Positions 16,301 through 25,315 of a DNA stretch of 43,358 nt are shown here, one piece after another (the stretch's first letter is position 1; each line of letters begins with the position of its first letter). This DNA comes from a virus, in the IMG/VR virus record IMGVR_UViG_3300042695_000821, positions 1-43,358 of that record; one strand, 5' to 3'. A program made the translations under genes and the position numbers. Below the pieces are notes generated by a model that did no database searches, was not told the origin of the DNA, and was given only the letters and a program-made list of their open reading frames with translations.

Positions 16301-19300
16301 CAAACAATACATTTAAATATCCGGGATGGGTAAATTCTCCATTGGGTTGGGATAGTAATGGTGGTGGAACACAATCCAGAGATATAATGAATAATAAAGA
16401 CGTAATTCACTCTTTATTTAAATTGTATAAAGTAAAAAACGTCAACATTGTTGGATTAACTTTTAAAAACTGTGCTGGAAGTGCCATTGATACTCAATTG
16501 TGTGAAAATATTAATATAAAACAATGCAAAATATACAACATGAAATTGGATGGAATTTGTTCTCAAGGTGGTATTAATGTTGTTATAGATTCGTGTGATG
16601 TCCATGATGTTATGATGAATGGTATAGTAAATACTGGTGGTAATCCACAAACTCTAGAACCCGCAAACAATGTTGTTACCAAATGCAGAATCCAAAGATA
16701 TGGAATTTCTGCACCATCTGCATGTGCAGGTGTGATTATAAACGGTGTAGGTAATACAGCATCAAAGAATTTATTTAAAGATGGTGCAAGAGCAGTACAA
16801 CTTCAAGGCTCAAAGAATATAGTTGAATACAATCATTTTTATGAATTATTAAAAGATCAAGAAGATTATGGTGTTGTTTATGGTGGAGGAGATGTTCTTA
16901 CTTTTGGTAGTAAGATCCGTTACAATTTCTTTAATACCTGTGGCAGTAGATTGCCGGGTGGAAGAGAATGGTACAATAAATATGATACGACAGACCCGTT
17001 TCCATATGGTTGCCGCGATCAACAACATCAATTATCTGTTGGTGTTTATTCTGATGCCTATCAATCTGGTTGGGAAATATTTGGTAATGTATTTTATAAT
17101 CACGGTTTACCTTCTTCTTTAGCACCAGATGGCCCAGTTGTACAGGGTTGGTGTGTGAATATAGGAGGTGGTCCAAGAAATTCAATTGAAAACAATATTT
17201 TTATCAATTCCACTGGTTCTCAAACTAATTCCGCGGCTGGCTCATTTATAGTTAATCCAGCATTAACTAATTTTAATTACCTATACAAAGATTTAGAGTG
17301 GACTTATTTAAATCCAAATAATATTGTATATCAACCATTTGGTTATACCGATGGACCAGCAAGAGGATATAATTTTTGGAATTATTTAGCATCACACGGA
17401 CTTAATAGATGGAATGATGGTGTTGGTTTTACTACAACTGTCGATATAACAAATGCAGCATATACGGAACAAGCACCTTGGATCGCCGGTGATGTTAAAA
17501 TTGAAACTATCAACGGTGTAAGAACGTTTACTGGATTTAAAGATGTACAACAGTACGCTAATTTGAAAGCAACAGTAAAAAACAATGTATTAATTAATCA
17601 CTATGGATTTATTAATGGTAAGTCTATAATATTAAATATGACAAATTCAAACGGTGGAACATATCCAAATATGGATACAAATCCACCAACAGGTGGGTTT
17701 GATGTAACAAATACTGTAACTTTTGCCAATTTGGAAACATTTGCCGGATTTACTAATCCATCAACTAGTAATTTTAAATTAACATCAAATGGATTGACTA
17801 AGATTCGTGAACAAATACCGCAATTCACAGATATTAATTTTGATCTGATTCCATCTTCGAGTTATGTTCCACAGGCTTATGTTGCACAAACCGAAAATTA
17901 TGCTTGCAATTTGAGACACTATACTGGTACTGTGGATTTTGCAAATCCAAATATTTTAGAAAGTATAGTAACAGATCCTCGTTTTACAACTACAGTAAAT
18001 CCAGTTAATGGAAAAACTTTAGAACAAGATTTTATGGATCGTTACGAATATTGTGTTACTAAAAATAACACAACAGATAGAACAATATATCCATATTATT
18101 CTACATCTTGGTATAATTCAGCAGAACCAAATGCATATGATGCATTTGCTCCTATGTTTGGTTGGTTGTATTCTGCACAACCAGAATATGATATGGAAGT
18201 TCCACCGTGGGGCACTTCAAGTAATAATGCTGCCACACGCGCATGGACCGCAGTATTGACCGACTGGGGTAATTTATATTACAGACTAGAACTATTTAAA
18301 GATCCATTAGTTGATAATGGTTTTACAAATGTTAAAATTTCTTTGGATGGACATTATCCTGTCAGTGAAACTGAAATGGAATTTATGGATATGGACAACT
18401 TGTGGATTGAAGCCCCAAGAGAAGATAGTGCAGATTCAATGATTGCACCACACATATATGCTGAGTTGGGTACTACTGCGTTTAATTTATATGGTTATAA
18501 GATCAATCCAGAAAATGATGATCAAAAATATAAATTTGCAAAACTTCCACAAGGTGTTGCGGTAGAAGGATTCGAACGATATACATCTCCAGCATGGTTA
18601 GCATTTTTAATCGATATGAAACGTATTCGTGGAGTTATAAATTCCAGCGAAACCGCATGGCAAAGATTGACTCCGTGGTTAATTAGTAAAAAGTGGTGCG
18701 TCGCTGAGAGATTTAGATTCTGTGCAGCAAATGGTGGCGAATACGCAGATGCCTATTGGAAAGAAGCAGTATTTCATGCATGTTTACATGGTACTCTCTA
18801 TTTTAACTATTTTAATTACGATAAATCAGATACTTTAGATTTACATGAAGTACTTGATGAGTGGAGAGAAAACTCAAATAACAGTAGAGTGCAGCCAGTA
18901 GTAAAAACAAAAATTCCAGTAAATACTAGTGTATTTGTTTCTGGTGGTAAATTATTAAATTCAAACAGATACTTGTGGAGATTAACTGCCAAACCTTCAA
19001 CATCAGTTACTTTGAGAGCATTTGGTAGTAGTACAACTAGAAGTGATATACCACAAACAATAACACTAGATGCAAATAGCAGAGGAGCTTGGTTATTAAC
19101 TGCCAGTTCTGTGCCTCCAATTTATATTTTAGATGAAGGTGGACAACAAGAAACAGTAGATTTAGAATATGTTACAATGATAGATACAAATTTTACCACA
19201 TTCCTACACAAGAATAAAGCAATGGGTGGAGGAGCAAACCATGACTATGGTAGTGGTATTGGATTAGATGCTCAAGGCAAATCTATTTCTCCTATAAATT

Positions 19301-22300
19301 ATTTGTACGAAAGTGGTCAAACAGTATCGTTGCTTTTGGGAGCTAATCTAAATTGGATGTATGAAGACAATTATAGATTAGATAGCAATGGACAAGCAAT
19401 AAGAGTAATAAAAAATATAACTCCAACACAATCTGTTACTCTTTGCACAGATCCTTGCTACCAAACAGCCGCTTGTTATCAATCTCCTAGATTGGTTGAT
19501 TCCGTTTTTTCCGAAATGATGTCAATTGATGGTGAATGGGGTCCAGCATTAAGACAAAATGATCCATTCCCAAATAACAATGGAAGCAGAAATTACGATT
19601 ATATTACTATAAATGAACAAGTATTTACTGCTCAACCTTATGATCCAAATAAACCTATAGATTATTCTTACGATTATTTTGGAAATTATGTAATTGAAAG
19701 TACACAAATACCAGCAAGTTTCTGGGTAAGAAGTACCACTCAAAACGGAAGACCAGATTTAGCATATAATTACGACGAACAAGGAACACTGGGTAATTCA
19801 ACAAATTATTCTTCAGTTGCAACAGGTTGGTCGCCAGTATTATTCTGGACAACGGAGGATGGAACCTTAAAATGGTCAACAACTATTCCGGTGTATTCTG
19901 GTTATAATTTAATTCCTCCAACAGAGTATCAATCTTTAAAGTATAAACAAATAACTGTTGGTTATGGACAAGTATACGGTTTAACTACAAATGACACAAT
20001 TGTTGGTTGGGGTGGAGATGGTAGTGTAAAAAGAAATACAGAATTCTTCATGCAACAATTGAGATATATGCAACGATCTGGTGAAAAATTACACGAAGTA
20101 AAAATAAAGAAGATTGCTGCTGGTGCAGGACATTGCAATGTTCTGATGGAAAATGGTGAATTGTTTGTATTTGGAGGAAATGAAGGAGCACAATTGAGCG
20201 ATCCAAACACAGTTTGGACACCAATTGGATTGATTCCACTTCCAGTTGTTAATGATGCTCTTTATATTACAAATCCGGTTCCTTATACCTATTACAAATA
20301 CGAACAAGATAAGTCATCTTATTTGGTTTCATTTGGTAGTTCTGAAAATGTCGGTACAAGTAATGCATGTGTACCAACACCAGTGGGTAGTATAAAATAT
20401 AGATTGTTTAGAAACAATTTGTTAGGTTGTGATATACATGAAGGCACGCCAAATGGTAGATATGATACTCCTTATGTGAGAGGAACATCTTCATATCCGA
20501 ACGATACATATCCACCAACTGGAAGTGCTGCTTGGAGTGGGTTGATTGATTGGTCCACCCATACTGGTGCTCCATATGATTATCAATTCTCTAGAGCAAC
20601 CGTAGGAAATCAAGACAGTCCAAACTATAGTTTAAATGGTTCTTGGACAAGAAGTGATAGACGTTTGCCAATGGTTCAAGCAAGCGGAGGAACTTCTTTA
20701 GGATATACTAATGCTGCTGGGCAACAAATTCCAAATTCTCTATTCGGTACTTCTGGAAACAAATATACAGATGTTGTTGCCGGACGAACGCACACAATTG
20801 CATTAACACAAAATGGAAATATAGAAACTTGGGGTTGGAACTGGTATTACACAATAACCGGAAGTGGTCCTCATGATGGATCTTTGGGTTGGAATAGAGT
20901 TGGTGCGGGTAATCCAAATGCAGATTCAGACTCAGATCCAATCACAAAAGCAGCACCATATGGATATAATACAGCCCCCGCAGTAAAATTGCTTAAAACC
21001 ACTTTGGGTTCAGTTAAAGCAATTGGTGCTGGTTATTATACAAATCAAGTCATAAAAAATGACGGTAGTGTATTTGCTTGGGACAGAAATGAATGGGGAG
21101 AATCTTTACCGTTCTTCAATTCAGACGAAACTGCTGGTCTACCAACAGGCAAATTTAAACAAATTTGTGGTTCCTATCACCACACAATCGCACTCCGTGA
21201 AGATGGAACAGTTGTATGTTGGGGTGAAAACAGATATGGAGAATGTGATGTGCCGGCTTCATTAAAGAATGTAAATACGGCAGATTGTGTATGGATTGGT
21301 AGTTGCGCTTACGTTTCTTTGGCTCTAAAGAGAAACGGCGATTTGATTGCATGGGGTAGAGTAACCGATTTGAAGGCTGGTGCGGTTTCTGGACAAAAAC
21401 TTTTAGATGAAAAAATATTCCTAAATCAAAATAGTCCATTTGTTCTGGGTTATGAATATCCAGTAAAACACTCAAATCTTTCTTTAGAAATTAAGAGTGC
21501 AAACGATGCGCCTCATGTAAGAAATGAGCCAGGAAATATGTTTAAATACACCGGATTCTTATTTGCTCCGGTGAGAAAAGACGATGGATGTGCAGATCAC
21601 GTTTATTTCTCGTTGTTCCAAAAAATGTTGGAAAACGAAAAAGAAATGGCAGATTATCAATATTTTGTAAATAATTTACCAAACGTGCCTTCTTGTGTTC
21701 TACAAAGTTCTGCTTGGAATAATTATCATGCAGATGAGTATGTAAACGGAGAATATAGACCAAAATATGTTTTAGTAAATTATGAAGCAGAATTGGTAGA
21801 TCAAATAAGATCCGTCAATGCAACCGGCAGAAAAGTTCTTGCAGATGGAACAAAAGCATATGTTACAATTGAAGGTCAACCCATAAATGAAAATCTATGG
21901 CAAAGAGTTGTTTCATATGTAAAATTAACAAGAAAAATGAACCATTACATACGTCAAGTGTTTGGTAATCAAGCAAACATTGCACACTATGACATGTATG
22001 CTGTTCCATTCTATCAAGATTGGAAGGGCGGTGGACAATGGTATCCCAATAATGGAATACTATTCAGTCAAGAGTATCAAGTAACAGAATGTGCGTATTG
22101 TGATGAATTGTTACCAGATTATCCTGGTCATGCTGTATATAATAATCTACCAAATAGTGAAAAATTAATTTGGATTGAAAAGGCAGTCAAAGCACTTCAA
22201 GATAAAGTGTTTAGAATGGCAAAAGCAATATCAAAAATGTGTTTGTTTGAAAATGCTGAAGGTGAACCCGATACTTTAGATTTAAGAGAAGATTTATCTA

Positions 22301-25300
22301 GTTTAATGCCTCAAATCGATCCAAGTAATTTTATCATAACAGGATTAAACCATTATCCAAATTCAGTTCATGGTGCTTTGGCAACCAATACACACAAGTA
22401 TTACACTTGCACAAGTAATGGTTTTAACACAACAGCACAAGTTGAATCATTAAATGATGCGGAATCAAATAGAAGTAGAGAAATGTCGATTCACTTTAAA
22501 GAACAAGGAAGAGTTGGTTTATTCAATAATCAACGTTCCGGTAAATTCTTTTCACCGTTCGTGCAAGGAGTGTGTGGTTCTGACGTTGCGGAATCCTTCT
22601 ACGAATTTTACAGTTCCAGTGATCCAAATAATGCTGGTTATAAAAAATCTTGGACAAGTTTTAGATTTGACGCCCAAGAAATATCAACATTACCAACCAC
22701 AACAACTAATCCATCACATCCCGCTGGAACAAGAATTTATACAAATAAATCATCACCAAAGAGTGGTTTAAGAAGAAGTTTTGCATTAGACTTCCCAATA
22801 ATTAGCATCAATAATGATTTGTGTGCTAAATTGAATCTAAATTCTGCTATAAAGCAAAAAGACGAAATAATTTGGTCAGATAATACTACTTCAAATTATG
22901 TTGCAACTAAATTGAATTATATGATAACTGCAACAGAAGGTATTTACGAACAACCAAGACCATGTGCTCAAAACGAAACGCCACATGCTGGTTGCCGAGA
23001 TATTGTAAATAATCCCTATGTAAAACCAACAATATTTGATCATACAACAAAAATAAGAAAAAATGATTATGATACTTTCCAATGCAGTACAAATCCTGGC
23101 AATAGTGATTACAGTCCAAATTGTAAAAATTATTGTTATGCTAATCCAGTAACTCCAGACAGAGGTGCTGCATCGATATTGAGTATACTTTCCACCAGAA
23201 AAATAGCATATGAACTTGCTGTGGAATATGCAAGTTATGATGATATGGTCGCAGTGCCCTACGAGGACTTAACTAATGATCCATATTGGACTGGATACTA
23301 TGGTAAATTTGCTCGTTTTGATCCATTTATAACAGAACCTCCGGCCACAATTCAAGAAGCGTCAAATTATGCAAATTACGATGATACAACATGGCCCAAT
23401 ATTAGACTATCAGAAACTGCAAAACGTGTCCAAGGTCTTTCTATAATATTGAGTTTCCGTAAAGATGGATCGTTGCATAAATTTATGAAAAACCAAGAGC
23501 AAACTCACATTAGAGATTGGCCTCAACCACCGGCACAATTTAATGTAGATCGTAGACCTGGAGTAGCGTGTACTTTACCAGTTGCTGGTGGAAATAACAC
23601 ATACTTGTCGTTTACAGGAGACAACCAAAATGCAAATGCATTGTGGGTGAAGGATACCGGTATACAAAAAATTATAGAAAATTATTTAGAATATAATTAT
23701 AATAGAGGATATAGAAGATTCTTAGTTTGGGTTCCATGTGGTTATTCAACTACATATGGACCAGGATATACTTCAGCAATAACTTCTGCAATGAAGCACA
23801 GAGTGTATACTGGTGGTATTATCAATCCATCCGAAGCATGTTGGCATGGTAATAATCTTCCAATAGATCCTGCAACTGGTCTAAGAATACCACAAACGGT
23901 TCAGCAAGCACAAAGCACAACACTAACATTTAATGAAAACGGAAGATTGAATGAATGGTTAACTCAGTTAGGTGCTTGGATTGCTGCACACCCACAAGCG
24001 GATGTTGGCTTGTATATCGGATATGCAATACCAACATTAAACGGTACACCAGTTGGTGATATTGGAATTAGTGGGGATCTTGGAAATGGTTCTTCTGGAC
24101 AAAATGCACAATCTGGTAGAGGATGGCAAACTCCAAATCCAGCGAATAATGCAATTCACGCACAATTCTTAAGAAATGAATTACAACCTTGGATTGATAT
24201 TGGAATTAATTTCTTAGCGATAGATGCTGGACCTGGAATGTTTAATTATGAAAATGGTGGTAGTGTATCGTATGGACCAAATGCTGCGTCAAGACAAGCC
24301 GTAGGTGACTACAAGGCTTGGTTGATTGAAGAGTTTGGTTTAAAGACAGTAATGGCAGAAGCCCTTGCTATCGATCCAAGAGCACCAATATTAGATGAAT
24401 TTAATAAAGTTGCAAATACTAGTTATCCAAGAAAAACATTAATGAAAATTGATCTAACTGAGGAAATTTGTAAGGGAACTGCTGTTCCTTCACAAAGTGA
24501 GGCAGGAGATCCTTTCAATACAGTATATACCGACGATTGTTGGTACAATAAAGGTAGAGAGAGATATAGAAAACTAGATGCTAGTGGAAAAGATTATAGA
24601 ACAGAATCAGGTGATCCTAATGATTTAGTTTATTCTTCTGGTGCTTATCAATACTGTCCTTATTTAATTTTGTTAAACGGTTACTTAAATCAAGGAGAGT
24701 GGAATATTGGAAAAGAAAATGAAAGTGGAATAGGAGGATTTGCTGGTCTAGATCCAAATAATATGTTCTCTTGGTATAGAAGAAACACTGAAATAGGAGT
24801 AATTGTAGAAAATTACTACTTATTAAGTTCAGAATTGCGTAAAGTTTATAGAGATAATTTTACAAATTGGCAAGGTTACGGAAGATTGTGGGAAACTTCT
24901 CCAGCATGGCACGATCAAGGACTTGCCACACCAACAGCAGCAGTAAGTTCTTCTAATCTAATTGGTCCACACGACGGCAGACAACACACAAGAGATTCTG
25001 AATTCTACAATAGAGTTAGAAATGAAATTTTTGCAAAAATTAAAAACTATATTGATAGAGGTTACGTCTACTGGGCGTCCATAGGAAAACTTGATGGACA
25101 ACTGAATAAAGATGTGGATCAAGATGTAAGAACTTATGTTGATGCTGTAGAAATTGACTATGGCAGTTATGCTCAAGATGAAATAACAGAAAATGAGCAA
25201 CCACCACAAAGAATTTACAACACAAATTCACCAAATAAATATGCAGCAGATGAAATCTTGTTTGAAAATTTCATAAATACATCAACAAGTACTGACGAAA

Positions 25301-25314
25301 GCACAGAGGGTTAA
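13384..25314 (+). CDS. giant multidomain tail protein (esterase-like, beta-helix, RCC1 propeller, glycosidase-like regions)
   Basis: This is one uninterrupted 3976-codon frame (roughly 440 kDa) between gp7 and gp8. Residues 1-57 are a Pro/Asn-rich leader, perhaps the baseplate anchor. Residues about 58-370 look like an SGNH/sialate-esterase domain: Ser67 in GESNAGG, GGS near 178, GIND (217-220), and Asp336-x-x-His339 in DFVHWD. Residues about 385-565 look glycosidase-like. Residues about 570-1320 contain a right-handed beta-helix, clearest at about 1020-1100. Residues about 1565-1915 again look glycosidase-like with a closing beta domain. Residues about 2190-2663 hold RCC1-type repeats. Residues about 2670-3000 and 3345-3900 resemble further TIM-barrel-like modules (FLVWVPCGY, INFLAIDAGPG). 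It is rich in Trp, Tyr, Asn and Cys. It probably recognises and degrades a surface glycan as a tail spike. Only the esterase triad, beta-helix and RCC1 repeats are reasonably visible; the other enzyme labels are guesses. No ribosome binding site is evident, with the start 3 bases after the gp7 stop. Confidence 0.7.
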   Translation: MPNINSNIQKQSVQGFLGSFLNNPNNIFNQALGSLPDAPPTPTDEVQQETDNTVNPDPVLFIITGESNAGGFAYNGSALASELNQRNNVQILNNNNLTFESLRFGFNGNNFLGHLPQPPYADVTDASYWNAYPWGTTAVGGYPHGFELGFANEVDSGYFGNSEVYLCKVAMGGSTVFDWDTDSNTTTGYWEKFVERVDAAKAQVGASANIFICLTIGINDAYAFDRAHAPGNLYENGKIKQWVDTGIWEDPFTEEDIESWKTQMRAHFTNMRNAVGFNAPILITYLMDRVPIFQKFNVAIGELANEDNLLYWVKTSDASLNADSIWNNTVNFRNKDFVHWDYSGMKLIASRFTYLATEVFGLNDQYDQSLINPPAQDEADLSTNIDAADYEVFAAAWIREVDENATSVVPMIWVDNMGGWVGTTTTDNEAWTNEYVSAINYTNFKNKLLEVPQGRRVLQTTFWSAAPVNVNWSPLTYIDYYADLEGISVNNTNLKYPDFTQSQKLPFSAWHENIIADAKTSVNQFFARCAADGLSFDYITDNSIYTDGANPNIWTISQQQAIGTCGGNATYNIYVSVNDGNDSWSGENPSVGGLTGPVKTLQKAADLAKNYTGPLNIEIRIRGGTYKILGTSSNPVFYLNESYSGTNGRTITYKPYKNEEVIISGDEEIAWTEFTALNSSDPLWSRLAHNPTAQANVYVADVTDYDLGQYPPAWRGMPQATSGYKTGLTGVPGGQAAEMWSGQPAVPDLIYNDTAMTVSRWPKKTSFSGYSFDECAHIENLSTAIIDTGTEGVCWNDPVACASKRQGKFKYECFHENYHDVISRWAVNSGTDEQPFDDIYLFGFWRFEWAEETFKLVNIDLDDREFTVRSQNSHYTITNTHYCYSGSDLGRGYANPTPRRWYAFNVPTEIGPGEYYIDRTNKKLYFYPPTALSSSSKISLTHRALTGPGSIYFQSHDVIQSEHQHYGSDPNHPNNTFKYPGWVNSPLGWDSNGGGTQSRDIMNNKDVIHSLFKLYKVKNVNIVGLTFKNCAGSAIDTQLCENINIKQCKIYNMKLDGICSQGGINVVIDSCDVHDVMMNGIVNTGGNPQTLEPANNVVTKCRIQRYGISAPSACAGVIINGVGNTASKNLFKDGARAVQLQGSKNIVEYNHFYELLKDQEDYGVVYGGGDVLTFGSKIRYNFFNTCGSRLPGGREWYNKYDTTDPFPYGCRDQQHQLSVGVYSDAYQSGWEIFGNVFYNHGLPSSLAPDGPVVQGWCVNIGGGPRNSIENNIFINSTGSQTNSAAGSFIVNPALTNFNYLYKDLEWTYLNPNNIVYQPFGYTDGPARGYNFWNYLASHGLNRWNDGVGFTTTVDITNAAYTEQAPWIAGDVKIETINGVRTFTGFKDVQQYANLKATVKNNVLINHYGFINGKSIILNMTNSNGGTYPNMDTNPPTGGFDVTNTVTFANLETFAGFTNPSTSNFKLTSNGLTKIREQIPQFTDINFDLIPSSSYVPQAYVAQTENYACNLRHYTGTVDFANPNILESIVTDPRFTTTVNPVNGKTLEQDFMDRYEYCVTKNNTTDRTIYPYYSTSWYNSAEPNAYDAFAPMFGWLYSAQPEYDMEVPPWGTSSNNAATRAWTAVLTDWGNLYYRLELFKDPLVDNGFTNVKISLDGHYPVSETEMEFMDMDNLWIEAPREDSADSMIAPHIYAELGTTAFNLYGYKINPENDDQKYKFAKLPQGVAVEGFERYTSPAWLAFLIDMKRIRGVINSSETAWQRLTPWLISKKWCVAERFRFCAANGGEYADAYWKEAVFHACLHGTLYFNYFNYDKSDTLDLHEVLDEWRENSNNSRVQPVVKTKIPVNTSVFVSGGKLLNSNRYLWRLTAKPSTSVTLRAFGSSTTRSDIPQTITLDANSRGAWLLTASSVPPIYILDEGGQQETVDLEYVTMIDTNFTTFLHKNKAMGGGANHDYGSGIGLDAQGKSISPINYLYESGQTVSLLLGANLNWMYEDNYRLDSNGQAIRVIKNITPTQSVTLCTDPCYQTAACYQSPRLVDSVFSEMMSIDGEWGPALRQNDPFPNNNGSRNYDYITINEQVFTAQPYDPNKPIDYSYDYFGNYVIESTQIPASFWVRSTTQNGRPDLAYNYDEQGTLGNSTNYSSVATGWSPVLFWTTEDGTLKWSTTIPVYSGYNLIPPTEYQSLKYKQITVGYGQVYGLTTNDTIVGWGGDGSVKRNTEFFMQQLRYMQRSGEKLHEVKIKKIAAGAGHCNVLMENGELFVFGGNEGAQLSDPNTVWTPIGLIPLPVVNDALYITNPVPYTYYKYEQDKSSYLVSFGSSENVGTSNACVPTPVGSIKYRLFRNNLLGCDIHEGTPNGRYDTPYVRGTSSYPNDTYPPTGSAAWSGLIDWSTHTGAPYDYQFSRATVGNQDSPNYSLNGSWTRSDRRLPMVQASGGTSLGYTNAAGQQIPNSLFGTSGNKYTDVVAGRTHTIALTQNGNIETWGWNWYYTITGSGPHDGSLGWNRVGAGNPNADSDSDPITKAAPYGYNTAPAVKLLKTTLGSVKAIGAGYYTNQVIKNDGSVFAWDRNEWGESLPFFNSDETAGLPTGKFKQICGSYHHTIALREDGTVVCWGENRYGECDVPASLKNVNTADCVWIGSCAYVSLALKRNGDLIAWGRVTDLKAGAVSGQKLLDEKIFLNQNSPFVLGYEYPVKHSNLSLEIKSANDAPHVRNEPGNMFKYTGFLFAPVRKDDGCADHVYFSLFQKMLENEKEMADYQYFVNNLPNVPSCVLQSSAWNNYHADEYVNGEYRPKYVLVNYEAELVDQIRSVNATGRKVLADGTKAYVTIEGQPINENLWQRVVSYVKLTRKMNHYIRQVFGNQANIAHYDMYAVPFYQDWKGGGQWYPNNGILFSQEYQVTECAYCDELLPDYPGHAVYNNLPNSEKLIWIEKAVKALQDKVFRMAKAISKMCLFENAEGEPDTLDLREDLSSLMPQIDPSNFIITGLNHYPNSVHGALATNTHKYYTCTSNGFNTTAQVESLNDAESNRSREMSIHFKEQGRVGLFNNQRSGKFFSPFVQGVCGSDVAESFYEFYSSSDPNNAGYKKSWTSFRFDAQEISTLPTTTTNPSHPAGTRIYTNKSSPKSGLRRSFALDFPIISINNDLCAKLNLNSAIKQKDEIIWSDNTTSNYVATKLNYMITATEGIYEQPRPCAQNETPHAGCRDIVNNPYVKPTIFDHTTKIRKNDYDTFQCSTNPGNSDYSPNCKNYCYANPVTPDRGAASILSILSTRKIAYELAVEYASYDDMVAVPYEDLTNDPYWTGYYGKFARFDPFITEPPATIQEASNYANYDDTTWPNIRLSETAKRVQGLSIILSFRKDGSLHKFMKNQEQTHIRDWPQPPAQFNVDRRPGVACTLPVAGGNNTYLSFTGDNQNANALWVKDTGIQKIIENYLEYNYNRGYRRFLVWVPCGYSTTYGPGYTSAITSAMKHRVYTGGIINPSEACWHGNNLPIDPATGLRIPQTVQQAQSTTLTFNENGRLNEWLTQLGAWIAAHPQADVGLYIGYAIPTLNGTPVGDIGISGDLGNGSSGQNAQSGRGWQTPNPANNAIHAQFLRNELQPWIDIGINFLAIDAGPGMFNYENGGSVSYGPNAASRQAVGDYKAWLIEEFGLKTVMAEALAIDPRAPILDEFNKVANTSYPRKTLMKIDLTEEICKGTAVPSQSEAGDPFNTVYTDDCWYNKGRERYRKLDASGKDYRTESGDPNDLVYSSGAYQYCPYLILLNGYLNQGEWNIGKENESGIGGFAGLDPNNMFSWYRRNTEIGVIVENYYLLSSELRKVYRDNFTNWQGYGRLWETSPAWHDQGLATPTAAVSSSNLIGPHDGRQHTRDSEFYNRVRNEIFAKIKNYIDRGYVYWASIGKLDGQLNKDVDQDVRTYVDAVEIDYGSYAQDEITENEQPPQRIYNTNSPNKYAADEILFENFINTSTSTDESTEG
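19951..21358 (+). repeat. RCC1-type propeller repeats within the giant tail protein
   Basis: At least six copies of the RCC1 pattern (small/Gly-Ala-Gly, His or Tyr, then ALxxDGxVxxWG) are visible. Examples are AAGAGHCNVLMENGELFVFG, VVAGRTHTIALTQNGNIETW, AIGAGYYTNQVIKNDGSVFA, ICGSYHHTIALREDGTVVCW and SCAYVSLALKRNGDLIAWG. An earlier copy ends TNDTIVGWGGDG. Spacing is irregular because of long insertions between copies two and three. Confidence 0.75.
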
Positions 25315-25315
25315 T

